Source: Microvirga ossetica
GTDB lineage: Bacteria > Pseudomonadota > Alphaproteobacteria > Rhizobiales > Beijerinckiaceae
Direction: 5' to 3'
Assembly: GCF_002741015.1 (NCBI RefSeq)
Contig: NZ_CP016617.1
Span: 434,001-498,000, forward strand
DNA: 64,000 nt
In this document: positions 54,031 through 62,784 of the stretch, piece after piece
How positions within the stretch are numbered: the first letter of the stretch is position 1
Layout: the number at the start of each line of letters is the position of its first letter
Translations under genes and position numbers: made by a program
The notes under the pieces: model-generated
What the model was told of the DNA's origin: nothing
Databases searched by the model: none
What the model saw: the letters and a program-made list of their open reading frames with translations, nothing else

Positions 54031-54623
54031 CAGAGCCTCGGCGGCTTCCTCGTACGACAGACCCTCTGCACCGATAAGCAGCAGGGCCTCGCGCTGCTCC
54101 CGGGGCAGCCTGGCGAGGGCGGTGTGGAGGTCCTGGACCGCCAGCCGGTCCTCCTGATCCGGGATCGTGATCATCATTGCCGCGTGGGACCCGTCCGCAT
54201 CGTCGACCTCACGCTGCTTCGTGCGGCGGGAGGAGACGAACAGGTTGCGCAGGATGGTCATGAGCCAGGCCTGGAGGTTGTGCCGGCTTCGAACGTCTCC
54301 TGCCGGCCGATCGCCTTCAGCACCGTCTCCTGGACGAGATCCTCGGCCTGGTGGATGTCCCGGGTCAGCGAGATCGCGTAGGCCCGCAGCGACTTCAGGC
54401 TGCCCATGAGCTCGTCGCCGAAGGCCTGGTCCACCGGCTCCGTGTGGGCCCGGATGACCTGCGCCACCCGATCGAGCAGCCGGGTCAGGCTTCGGGGCAT
54501 CTTCTCCGCGTCAGGATTGCCGTAGAGGACGCGCAGCTCGCGCCCGAGATGGGTCTGGATGGCGTCGGTGAGGGAAGGGATCGCGGCGGGATGGGAGCGT
54601 TCGGTCAGGATGGGTTGTGTCAT
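54031..54623 (-). pseudogene. EcfG-type sigma factor with an N-terminal NepR-like segment, frameshifted and C-terminally degraded
   Basis: The first frame (54,258-54,623) encodes a NepR-like segment at residues about 21-53 (HLGRELRVLYGNPDAEKMPR, then a leucine-rich helix) followed by sigma region 2 (RAYAISLTRD, AEDLVQETVLKA). After a one-base loss at GGCACAACC the second frame continues NLQAWLMTILRNLF, EVDDADGSHA and REQREALLLIGAEGLSYEEAAEAL, the typical EcfG regions 2.4 to 4. After about 54,031 the final helix-turn-helix is unrecognisable. NepR is the anti-sigma factor of EcfG, so the order suggests a natural NepR-sigma fusion that has decayed. Confidence 0.8.
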
Positions 54624-54919
54624 CGCCCATCAGATGTAACAGGCTGGGTTGCTTTCAACCGCGGAGTAAGGACGCGGGAGCAGGGGCGCCCGCGTTGAAG
54701 TCAGTCGCCGCCCATCACAAAGGCCATTTGGCGCTACCCGCGTGGCTGGGGTGAGATTTGACGGGACAGCATGCGGGTTGCCGATATCTCCGGCAGCTTG
54801 CGGGCTCCCAATATCCGACGGGGGTTCGTTTACGGTCTGTTAACCATGCGCAGCGATGCTTCCCCGCAATGGCAGGAAGGCTTCCAGAGGCTGGTGCCAG
54901 AGTACGGATAGGTAGGCTC
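54624..54919. other. Divergent region between the sigma pseudogene and the NepR-like gene
   Basis: This region must contain promoters for both directions. No GGAAC-N16/17-CGTT element, the EcfG consensus, was found here, although EcfG genes are often autoregulated. Confidence 0.4.
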
Positions 54920-55111
54920 ATGAGTAACGAGGGACGCCCGGACCGGAAGCCCGCAGCTCCGCCTCTTGCCCCTGATACGCGAAAGCATCTTGGAGCCCAT
55001 CTCCAAGCCGTCTTTGCCGAAATCGAGGGAGAACCCATCCCAGACGATCAGATCGATCTGTTGCTCGCATTGCGGCGCGTCGAGCGCGACCTGGGACGCA
55101 AGGCGTCCTGA
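54920..55111 (+). CDS. NepR-like anti-sigma factor
   Basis: The 63-residue protein matches the NepR core: KHLGAHLQAVFAEIEGEPIP followed by a leucine-rich helix (residues about 21-48). NepR binds EcfG and is released by phosphorylated PhyR under stress. Its charged ends and size are normal. It is divergent from the sigma pseudogene, and no phyR lies in the window, so its partner may be encoded elsewhere. Confidence 0.75.
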   Translation: MSNEGRPDRKPAAPPLAPDTRKHLGAHLQAVFAEIEGEPIPDDQIDLLLALRRVERDLGRKAS

Positions 55112-55243
55112 CCCGCTCGTTGTCGTCCACGACCAGCCGCCAGGACCATAGCGTTCCTTGCATCCGTCACTGCCGGGGGCAAGTCCTGAAGATCCCATAA
55201 GGATTCGCACGGCTGCTCCCGCTGGATGGATCCGTTGCGACCC

Positions 55244-56308
55244 TTATTGCCCCGCATCCCGCCCGAGGCCATGGATGAAGCCGAGCTTCTCGACGACCGG
55301 CGGACTGATGATGAAGGGATAGAGGTCGCGCTGGCCCATGCAGCGGTTGAGGCTGTTGAGTGCGAACGTGAGTGGCAACCAATCCTCGACAACCCGTCCG
55401 ATGTCAGCCCCGCTGTCCGCATCGACGCCGAAGTCGGCCGACAGCGTGCCGCTGTCGTCCAGCGGCGGGCCGACCCGCATGCCGAAGGCCTCCGCCATCT
55501 CGATCGTGTCGACGATGTGCAGGTAGTGTGCCCAGGTCTCGGCGAAATCCTCCCAGGGATGCGTCGTCGCGTAGGCCGAAACGAAGCGCTCCTGCCAGTC
55601 GGTCGGCGCTCCTGTGCGGTAGTAGCGCTGCAAGGCCTCGCCGTAATCCTCCCGCTCATCCCCGAAGACGGCCCGGCAGGCCTCGAGCCGGCCGCCATCG
55701 CGCACGAGCAGGTCCCAGTAGTGGTGGCCGACCTCATGTCGGAAATGGCCGAGCAGGGTGCGGTACGGCTCGCCCATGGCCGTGCGCCGCCTCTCGCGCT
55801 CGAGATCGTTGGCCTCGCTGAGCGCGATGGTGATGAGGCCCTCGTCATGTCCGGTCATCACCTTGGGGCCATCGTTCGCGGGCGGCTCGGCCAGGAACTC
55901 GAAGACCAGCCCATGCTCCGGATCCTCGGCCCGTGTGACCAAGGGCAGCCGGAGCTTGAGCAGAGTATAGAACAGCCGGTGCTTCGCCCGTTCCATCACG
56001 CGCCATGCGGCCAGGTTGGCTGGGACCGAGGGGTCCGGTATAAGGCCGTTGTGGCGGCAGGCGGTGCAATACGCGTCGCCCGCGGTGACCGGGACCAGCC
56101 AGTTGCAGGCGTCGAACTCGGCATTGGCGCAGAAGCGGTCGGCCCCCTCGGACCGGGCCAGCGCATGCCAGGTCGTGCCGCCATCGGGCTCCAGCGCCGA
56201 GAGCGTGCCGGCATCGGGCAGGTAGCCGAGGCGATGGCCGCAACACTCGCAGGCGCGGTTCTCGAAATAGACGAGATGGCCGCAGGCCTGGCACTTGAAG
56301 AGCTTCAT
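55244..56308 (-). CDS. Zinc-binding metallopeptidase-like protein with N-terminal zinc ribbon
   Basis: The 354-residue protein begins with a zinc ribbon (FKCQACGHLVYFENRACECC), continues with a second cysteine group (FCANAEFDACNW, YCTACRHNG) and has the zincin motif HEVGHHYWD with the third ligand probably in EDFAETWAHYLH. It matches the putative zinc-binding metallopeptidase group (Peptidase_Mx type). There is no signal peptide, so it is cytoplasmic. The substrate is unknown. Confidence 0.87.
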   Translation of the reverse strand: MKLFKCQACGHLVYFENRACECCGHRLGYLPDAGTLSALEPDGGTTWHALARSEGADRFCANAEFDACNWLVPVTAGDAYCTACRHNGLIPDPSVPANLAAWRVMERAKHRLFYTLLKLRLPLVTRAEDPEHGLVFEFLAEPPANDGPKVMTGHDEGLITIALSEANDLERERRRTAMGEPYRTLLGHFRHEVGHHYWDLLVRDGGRLEACRAVFGDEREDYGEALQRYYRTGAPTDWQERFVSAYATTHPWEDFAETWAHYLHIVDTIEMAEAFGMRVGPPLDDSGTLSADFGVDADSGADIGRVVEDWLPLTFALNSLNRCMGQRDLYPFIISPPVVEKLGFIHGLGRDAGQ

Positions 56309-56635
56309 CGGCGCATTCCTTGCGTTGCCGGAGCAGGTGCTGCGACCGACGGCTCGGTCCTTTGCCGCCCTAGGGAACGGGCACGGCTTGGCCAGTCAAC
56401 GCCGCACCTTCCCTCCCAATCACTGCATCGGGCATGGAAATTCGGCAGGGGTTGCCTGAATCTTGACCGGAGTATCCGACAACCTAGCCAAAAATCATTC
56501 CCACCCGCTGTGATGGACCGACGATCCGCGCTGTCCGAGGGTGCAACGCCATCGAGGCAAGGCCCGTGGGAACGGCGCTCCCTCAGAGGCGTCTTCAGAG
56601 GCGTCCTTCCCACCCTGCCGCCGGAGCCCGTTATC

Positions 56636-57568
56636 GTGGAAGCGCCTCCCCTCGAGCGTAAGCTCGTCGCCATCCTGGCCGCCGACGTGGCGGGCTACAG
56701 CCGCATGATGCACCAGGACGAGGACGCCACGCTCGCCATCCTCACCACCCACCGCACGATCATCGACGACCTCATCACCGCCGGGCGCGGACAGATCTCG
56801 GGCACGGCCGGCGACAGCGTCCTGGCCGAGTTCGCAAGCGTCGTCGATGCCGTGCACTGCGCGGTGGCAATCCAGCAGGCCCTGCACAAGGCCAATGCCA
56901 ACCTGCCTCCGGAGCGCCGGATGCGGCTGCGCATCGGCATCAACATCGGCGACGTCCTGGTCAAGGACGGCACCATCTTCGGCGACGGCGTCAACGTCGC
57001 CTCCCGCCTCGAGTCCCTGGCGGAACCGGGCAGCATCTGCATTACGCGGGGCGTGCGCGACCACATCCGGGATCGGGGCGACTATGAGTTCGACGACCTT
57101 GGCGAGCACAGCGTCAAGAACATCGCCCGCCCGGTCCGGGCCTTCCGCATCCTGTTCGATCCCGACGGTACGACCGAACTCCGTGAGATCCCGGGACCGC
57201 CGGAGCCGTCGCTCTCGAGCGGCGTTGCCGCGGACCTGTCGCAGGACGCGATCGAGCTCGAGTTCTGGCAGTCGGTCCAAGCGAGCGGGGAGGCGGACGA
57301 GTACGGGGCCTATCTCGAGCGTTATCCCGACGGTATCTTCGCGCCCCTGGCGCGGGATCGGCTGGCCAAGCCCGAGACCTTGGAACGGCCTCCCGCTCCG
57401 CCGGAGGGCTCGGCCGTCGAACTCGCGTTCTGGGACACCGTCAAGGACAGCGACAACCCGGCAATGTTCCGGGCCTATCTCGAGCAGTTCCCGGCCGGCA
57501 CCTTCAAGACCCTGGCGGACATTCGGCTGGCTGAAATCGATGATGCGCACGAGGACAGCATCGGTTGA
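56636..57568 (+). CDS. Class III nucleotide cyclase with C-terminal tandem repeats
   Basis: The 310-residue protein has the cyclase domain at about residues 8-175 (metal aspartates in LAADVAGYSRMM and GTAGDSVLAEF, and the GDGVNVASRLE segment), then two 37-residue repeats (207-243 and 262-298) of the pattern E-L-x-F-W...Y-L-E-x-[YF]-P-x-G-x-F...L-A. Such repeats are common after cyclase and caspase domains and probably bind proteins. GTG at 56,636 has GGAG upstream; an ATG at 56,513 is an alternative with 41 more residues and no such site. Confidence 0.87.
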   Translation: MEAPPLERKLVAILAADVAGYSRMMHQDEDATLAILTTHRTIIDDLITAGRGQISGTAGDSVLAEFASVVDAVHCAVAIQQALHKANANLPPERRMRLRIGINIGDVLVKDGTIFGDGVNVASRLESLAEPGSICITRGVRDHIRDRGDYEFDDLGEHSVKNIARPVRAFRILFDPDGTTELREIPGPPEPSLSSGVAADLSQDAIELEFWQSVQASGEADEYGAYLERYPDGIFAPLARDRLAKPETLERPPAPPEGSAVELAFWDTVKDSDNPAMFRAYLEQFPAGTFKTLADIRLAEIDDAHEDSIG

Positions 57569-57622
57569 TCAAGGATGTCCGCTCGGCGCAAGGGCGCCCG
57601 TGAATTCCCGCGGAGGGCGGCC

Positions 57623-58030
57623 TCAGGTGGCGAGGATGGCGACCGGCAGGCGGATGTCGAACGAGCTGCCGGCCGCGCTCGACGACCGGCTCAGCGTGCC
57701 GTCCAACTGCCGCACGAACACGCCAATGTAGCGCGTTCCGAAGCCCGTCCCTTTTGGGCCCGCTGCCGCGTCCGGACTGATCCCGTTGTCCGTGCGGACA
57801 GCCGGATGAAGTCGTCCACCTGCCGTTTCAGGCCGATGCGGATCGCGCCCTTGCGGGACGGAAAGGTATGCTTGATCGCGTTGGTGGCGATCTCGTTGAC
57901 CACGACGCCGATAGGCACCGAGGCATCCTTGTGCTGGGCCGGCGGCCTCGCTTGGCCTCGACGGCGATAGCGTTCTCGCCGAGGAGGCTCGTGCCGAGGT
58001 TGGCGGCGATCTCGGCGCTGTAGCCTCATG
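57623..58030 (-). pseudogene. Remnant of a HisKA_2/HWE-type histidine kinase (ATPase domain only)
   Basis: The reverse strand encodes pieces of a kinase ATPase domain in more than one frame: ANLGTSLLGENAIAVEAK, then VPIGVVVNEIATNAIKHTFP (N-box) and, in another frame, the G-rich GTGFGTRYIGVFVRQLDGTL and a FDIRLP end. At least two frame changes are needed, and the histidine domain is absent. It is a decayed fragment. It lies just beyond the 3' end of the AI-2E transporter gene on the same strand. Confidence 0.72.
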
Positions 58031-58041
58031 CGCAACGAATC

Positions 58042-60021
58042 TCATGACGCAGCGCTGATCGCAATGGATCCCTTCAAGCCCTCGATTACCTCTTTCCTGG
58101 CCATGTCCAGGCACTGAGCCATTGCCTCGCGCAGGCTGGTAGCCACGACATCCGCCCGGGCCGCCTCCCGCAGGACCGTGGCAGCCGTAGCGTCCATTCC
58201 CTCGACCCAGCACCCCAACAAGATTCGCGCCTGCGGCATCTTGCGGCGCAGGCGACGCACCGCGTAGCGCATGTGAGCCGGGCTTCCGGCATCGAGATAG
58301 GACAAGCACACCATCGCGACGCCGGCATCGTCGATCCTCGCAACGGCTTGGACCGATAGCGAGGCTGCGCTTTCCACCCGGGCGCGAAGGCCATGCTTGG
58401 TCAGGAGCTGCGCCAGCATCATGGCAGCGGCCTCGTCGACCGGGCTCTGGCCGGCAATGCACAGGATCGGCGTCTCGCCCCGGAAGCGCGGATTGAGATC
58501 CTCCGGCATTAGGGTCGGAAGGTCGGCCCTGCCGCTCTCGCCTTCGCTGGCCTCGACGGCGGCGGCCGCCTCCGGATCGTCGGTGCGGCCGGATTTCGGC
58601 TCCTGGTCCGGATGGTCGGAGAGGTCGTCCACCAATTCCTCGACCGTCGCCCTCACGCGTTCCAGTCGGTCCTCGTTGAGGACGCCACGCAGAGCGTCGG
58701 CGCGGGCGAGCCGCAGACCGGACAAGGCCACTTCGTCGTAGTAGACGGAGAGCGAGCGCTCCTTCAGGAACTCCTCCGCCACGTCGGCTGCCTCCGCGGG
58801 ATCACCGGCCAGCATGCGCTGGTAGAAGATCTCCGGCGGCGACAGAGCGGGGCGGTCTCCGAGCATGACATCGAGAAACTCGAGCTGCTCCACGTGCCGG
58901 CCGAGCACGACCAGGCACACGGTCAGCGGGGTTGCCAGCACCAGTCCGATCGGCCCCCAGAGCCAGGTCCAGAACGTCGCCGCGACGACGACCGCCACGG
59001 GAGACAATCCCGTGCTGTGGCCGTAGACGAGGGGCTCGACCACGTGGCCTGCCAGCGGCTCCATGACGATGAACAGCGCGGCCGTCATCAACAGCATCGA
59101 CCAGCCGGGATCGACGGCCGCTGCCAGGGCCAGCGGAAAGGCAGCGGAGATGAACGCACCGATGTAGGGCACGAAGCGCAGGATCGCTGCAAGGATGCCC
59201 CAAAGCACTGGGCTCGGCACTCCGATGAAATACAGGCCGATGCCGATCACCACGCCGAAGGCCGCGTTCAGAGCCAACTGGGTCAGGAACAGCTTGCTCA
59301 GACGCCCGGCGGCATCGTCGAGCGCTGCGGTGGTCTTCTGGAGATCGTGCGACCCTGCGAGGCGGATCAGGCGGTTCCGCAGGTCCTCCCGTTGCACCAG
59401 AATGAAGATCACGAAGATGATCACGATCCCGGTGGTCGCGGCCGGATGGATGAGCGGGGTGATGAAGGCGCCGAGGGTTTGCAGGGCGCCTGGGTCGGGC
59501 TGGCGTACTTCCACCGGGATGGGCTTCGTCTCGGTAGCAGGCACGCTGTTCGGCGTCAGCGGGTTGGCCGGCGGGGATGTCCCGGCCTGCGGCCTGTCGA
59601 GTTCCTTGCCCAGGTCCTGCAACACGTCCGCGGCCCGTTCGAGGGCGCTGCTGCTGGCGGCGGAGCCGCGCAGGGACTGCACCTTCTCACGCATCGTGAC
59701 CTGGTAGCGCGGCAGGTCCCCGGCGAGCTGGGTGACCTGCGTCGCCATTACGGTTGCAAGCACCGTAATGCCGGCAAAGGCGACCAGTACGACGCCGATC
59801 ACGGCCAGCGCCCGGGGCACATGCGCCTTCTGCAACAGCCGGATGAGCGGTGCCAGAACGAAGCTTAGGAGGATGGCGAGCGCCACGGGAACGAAGACCT
59901 CGCGGCCGACGTACAGAGCCGCGATGACGAGGGCGATCATGCCGACGATGCCAAGGCCGGCAGAAGAGGGACCCGGGGGGAGAATGTCCCGTTCGGCGAG
60001 CTTGGGCTTCAGATCTGGCAT
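58042..60021 (-). CDS. AI-2E family transporter with C-terminal soluble domain
   Basis: The 659-residue protein has eight or so hydrophobic segments in its first 420 residues with the AI-2E/PurR-regulated permease signature (GVPSPVLWGILAAILRFVPY, then FWTWLWGPIGLVLATPLTV). An acidic linker (about 480-520) leads to a C-terminal Rossmann-like domain of about 130 residues (PILCIAGQSPVDEAAAMMLA, VAMVCLSYLDAGSPAHMRYA) resembling a cobalamin-binding or response-type fold. Related proteins transport signals, ions or small organics; the substrate is unknown. The C-terminal domain suggests ligand control. Confidence 0.85.
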   Translation of the reverse strand: MPDLKPKLAERDILPPGPSSAGLGIVGMIALVIAALYVGREVFVPVALAILLSFVLAPLIRLLQKAHVPRALAVIGVVLVAFAGITVLATVMATQVTQLAGDLPRYQVTMREKVQSLRGSAASSSALERAADVLQDLGKELDRPQAGTSPPANPLTPNSVPATETKPIPVEVRQPDPGALQTLGAFITPLIHPAATTGIVIIFVIFILVQREDLRNRLIRLAGSHDLQKTTAALDDAAGRLSKLFLTQLALNAAFGVVIGIGLYFIGVPSPVLWGILAAILRFVPYIGAFISAAFPLALAAAVDPGWSMLLMTAALFIVMEPLAGHVVEPLVYGHSTGLSPVAVVVAATFWTWLWGPIGLVLATPLTVCLVVLGRHVEQLEFLDVMLGDRPALSPPEIFYQRMLAGDPAEAADVAEEFLKERSLSVYYDEVALSGLRLARADALRGVLNEDRLERVRATVEELVDDLSDHPDQEPKSGRTDDPEAAAAVEASEGESGRADLPTLMPEDLNPRFRGETPILCIAGQSPVDEAAAMMLAQLLTKHGLRARVESAASLSVQAVARIDDAGVAMVCLSYLDAGSPAHMRYAVRRLRRKMPQARILLGCWVEGMDATAATVLREAARADVVATSLREAMAQCLDMARKEVIEGLKGSIAISAAS

Positions 60022-60150
60022 CGATTACGGTTCCAGGCCGCCGTAGGTCGTGAGCGCCGGCCCGGCCCGGTGCGACAACGCCCGGGCAACCGAAACGCTC
60101 CCAAGCCCCGCTTAGCCGTGTGGGATCGTCAGGAAACTGCCGTCAGGCAA

Positions 60151-60175
60151 GGAACCGGTCAGGTTCGGAGCCGTT
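60151..60175 (+). promoter_or_regulatory. EcfG-like general-stress promoter upstream of the hemerythrin/DUF2382 gene
   Basis: GGAAC and CGTT are separated by 16 bases, matching the EcfG consensus GGAAC-N16/17-CGTT. It lies about 210 bases upstream of the 60,388 start. About one such match is expected by chance in a window this size, so the context is the main support. Confidence 0.45.
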
Positions 60176-60387
60176 GCCATGTTGCGACGCAGCAAAAGCC
60201 GTTCGCCGTTGCGAGGTAGTCTTTCCCAGCGCCTGCGCCGCCGCTCTTCAAAGTCCGGTTGATTCTGCGGTCCGATCGCCTCGGAGGGCCATTGCTGCGC
60301 CCTGCTGCTGCGACGTCTGAAGATCGGCTCGGGCATCAACGTCACTATCCAGTATTGCGTCTGGCTCCAATTTTCCATGAGGACGAC

Positions 60388-61566
60388 ATGACGACCATCA
60401 GGCAACTGCTTCAGACCGGTCCGGCCAAGGCCAACGAACTCTTCGCCAAGCTCGTGGATACCTCGGACGGTGCGATCAAGACGCGCGAGAGGCTGTTCGC
60501 GGATCTCAAGGCAGAGCTGGATTTGCTCGCCAGGCTCGAAGAGGAGCACCTGTTCCCGGTGCTCAGGAAACACAAGGCCACCAAGGCGCTCGTGTCCGCA
60601 GCGCTCGCCGACAACAAGCAGACAAGAGTGCTTCTCGACGAGCTTGAGACCTTGCCAAAGGATGACGAGGAGTTCGCCACCAAGGTGGCCGAGTTGCGCA
60701 AGATCCATCAGCAGAGCGTGCGCGACGGGAAGAACGAGCTGCTGCCGGCGGTCCTGAAGGCGCTGAGCGACGAGGAAGCCCAGGCCATCGTCGACAGCAT
60801 CGAAGCCGAGAAGGCGGAGATCGAGGAGGCCCGGCAGGTGGAGGCCGAACAGCGCCGCATCGAGGCGAGGCTCGAGCGCGAGCAGGAAGCGAGGCTCCTT
60901 GCCGAGCAGCAGGACGAGGCCGAGCGCGCGCAGGAGGCCCGCATGGCCGTCCGGCAGACCGTGGATGCCGTCGCACGGACGGGTGAGGTCGCAGCCGAGA
61001 GTGCCAAGCAGATGGTCCGGAGCACGACAGAGGTCGCTCAGCGGGTCGCGACGGCACCCATAAGTACCGGCTCGGTCCTCTGGGATTCGATGTTCAACCT
61101 ATGGACGGCTCCGCTGGGCCGTGCCGTGGCGCGTCCCATCAATGGCCAACCATCCTCGCAGGCCGAGGAGGTCATTCCGCTCGCCGAAGAGACCCTGGTC
61201 GTGGGCAAGCAAACCGTGACCAGCGGCACCACCACCGTGCGCCGCGTTGTCGTGGAAACCCCGGTTCAGCAGCAGGTGACGCTGTATGATGAGAAGGTCA
61301 TCGTGGAACGGCGCAAGCCGGTCACCGATGCCGTGATGGGCGAGACCCTGACCGAGGTCACGATCGAGATGATCGAAACGACCGAGAGGCCCGTGGTCGG
61401 CAAGAGCGTGAAGGTCAGGGAAGAGGTCGTCGTGCGCCGGGAACGCACCCAACGGACCGAGACCGTGCGGGACACCGTCCGTCGGGACGAGATCGAGATC
61501 CAGCACTCCGACGAGAGCCATCGTTCCGGCAGGACGCGACCCGCGATCGCCTCCGGCCGCAAGTAA
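60388..61566 (+). CDS. Hemerythrin-like and DUF2382 (YsnF/AvaK-type) stress protein
   Basis: The 392-residue protein has a hemerythrin-like helical domain (about residues 1-145, with EEEHLFPVLRKH), a charged coiled coil (about 150-215, EAEQRRIEARLEREQEARLL), a phasin-like helix, and a DUF2382 domain (about 262-355) rich in beta strands with the VVVETPVQQQVTLYDEKVIV segment. DUF2382 proteins are widespread in stress-tolerant bacteria. GAGGAC precedes the ATG at 60,388; longer in-frame starts lie in unlikely leader sequence. A perfect terminator hairpin follows. Confidence 0.85.
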   Translation: MTTIRQLLQTGPAKANELFAKLVDTSDGAIKTRERLFADLKAELDLLARLEEEHLFPVLRKHKATKALVSAALADNKQTRVLLDELETLPKDDEEFATKVAELRKIHQQSVRDGKNELLPAVLKALSDEEAQAIVDSIEAEKAEIEEARQVEAEQRRIEARLEREQEARLLAEQQDEAERAQEARMAVRQTVDAVARTGEVAAESAKQMVRSTTEVAQRVATAPISTGSVLWDSMFNLWTAPLGRAVARPINGQPSSQAEEVIPLAEETLVVGKQTVTSGTTTVRRVVVETPVQQQVTLYDEKVIVERRKPVTDAVMGETLTEVTIEMIETTERPVVGKSVKVREEVVVRRERTQRTETVRDTVRRDEIEIQHSDESHRSGRTRPAIASGRK

Positions 61567-61942
61567 GATCACGAAAGCAACGCCTCACCTTGCACACAGG
61601 TCGCGGTCGAGGACCGCGACCTGTGTGCCCGTAACCGGAACGGGGTGCCGGCCATGACAGGGACCGCACCGGATCACCAGATCAGTTTCCGTGACAGCCA
61701 CCATGTATCCCTTCGGGGAGGATGGACAACGCTCCCTGGCTCGATCACGCGGTGTTCACCATGCGTCACGGCTGATGTTGCCACGAAGCGACCGTGTCGT
61801 CCGTCCCGGATTACGGCCTCAGGGTCGGGGACAGGGGGCGCGAACCGGATCATGGGCAGCAACACCGAACCAGCTCCCTAACCGCTGCTGCCATGGCAAC
61901 CGACGCCCGCCGAGTCGATAACCTGGGAAAGGATCGTTCGAG
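61567..61942. other. Intergenic region with terminator, upstream of the DUF6489 gene
   Basis: Apart from the hairpin at 61,592-61,628 no feature is clear. Short open frames on both strands (about 60-80 codons) have no ribosome-binding site or recognisable family. Confidence 0.4.
61592..61628 (+). terminator. Perfect 17-bp hairpin terminator
   Basis: GCACACAGGTCGCGGTC pairs perfectly with its complement around a GAG loop, 26 bases after the hemerythrin/DUF2382 stop. The following bases are not T-rich. The stem is unusually long and exact, so it may also stabilise the transcript or block read-through from either side. Confidence 0.65.
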
Positions 61943-62182
61943 ATGAAGGTCACCATGAACGTTGATTGCACACCGGAGGAAGCACGCGCCTTCTTCGGCA
62001 TGCCGGACGTGCAGCCCATGCAACAGCATTTGATGAACGAGATGCAGGAGCGCCTGTCCGCCAACCTGAAGGCGATGGAGCCGGATGCGATGATCAGGGC
62101 CTGGTTGCCGACTGCCGTCAAAGGCTTCGAACAATGGCAGGACATGTTCGCATCCCAGATGAACCCGACAAGGACAAAATAG
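61943..62182 (+). CDS. DUF6489-like small protein
   Basis: The 79-residue protein has the conserved start MKVTMNVDCTPEEARAFFGMPD and a helical remainder that resembles the DUF6489 family, which has no known function. The ATG follows GGAAAGGATCG. It lies alone between non-coding regions. Confidence 0.8.
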   Translation: MKVTMNVDCTPEEARAFFGMPDVQPMQQHLMNEMQERLSANLKAMEPDAMIRAWLPTAVKGFEQWQDMFASQMNPTRTK

Positions 62183-62784
62183 GCACTTGGCGGTCGCCGC
62201 GGTTGTTACATCTCACCAACCGTCCGGGAACTCACGCTACGATGCCCATTGGAGGCAGCCCCGACACCGGACATTTCCCAATGCCCTTGCTCGTCGACTA
62301 GGATCTGCCTGCGCCCTTGCGTCAAACTAACGATCCTGGGGTGCCTGGGACTGAAGAAGTGTCATGGTGCCGAGTGCATCGCCCGTCGCAGTGAAGGCTG
62401 CCGTATTGTCAAAGATGCACCAAGCCACCGTTTCTGTCTCTGCGAGATCGCAAAGCGTCCTGGCCGTTTCAGCGATGACCTCGTGGATGGATGGGCTTTA
62501 ATGTAGGTTACTTTCGTGAGTTACCACTCCGTAAGATCCATAAGGATCCTGCGAATGGCGCAAATGGTTGCTCTCAAGGCGCTGGGCAGGGTCCCGGGCT
62601 CAGCGTGTGGAAAGCTACGCCTTGTTCCTAAGCGGTCCTGCGGGCACCGTCGACGCGCCCCTCGAGCCTGCCGATCCCGCATCGCCAAGATCAGCCACCG
62701 GCGGGTCAGGAGTTTCCTGAACTGGCTTTCCGGCTTCCAAGGTGCTCTAAGTTTTTCAAGGCAAAGAACAGTGGGAGCGGGGCC
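62183..62784. other. Non-coding region upstream of the GAF-HisKA_2 kinase
   Basis: No supported gene was found. A short reverse-strand frame (about 62,310-62,485) reads plausibly, including the segment FDNTAAFTATGDALGTMTLL, but it lacks a good start. The region is less GC-rich than its neighbours around 62,480-62,560 and may carry the kinase promoter. Confidence 0.35.

Noticed and set aside
55226..56512. Long forward frame leading into the cyclase gene
   Set aside because: It is antisense to the zinc metallopeptidase, whose cysteine and HExxH motifs are clear; only the part from 56,513 or 56,636 belongs to the cyclase.
62310..62485. Short reverse-strand frame with protein-like composition (FDNTAAFTATGDALGTMTLL)
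   Set aside because: No start codon or ribosome-binding site near its beginning, a stop just upstream, and no family recognised; it could be a gene remnant but is not supported.
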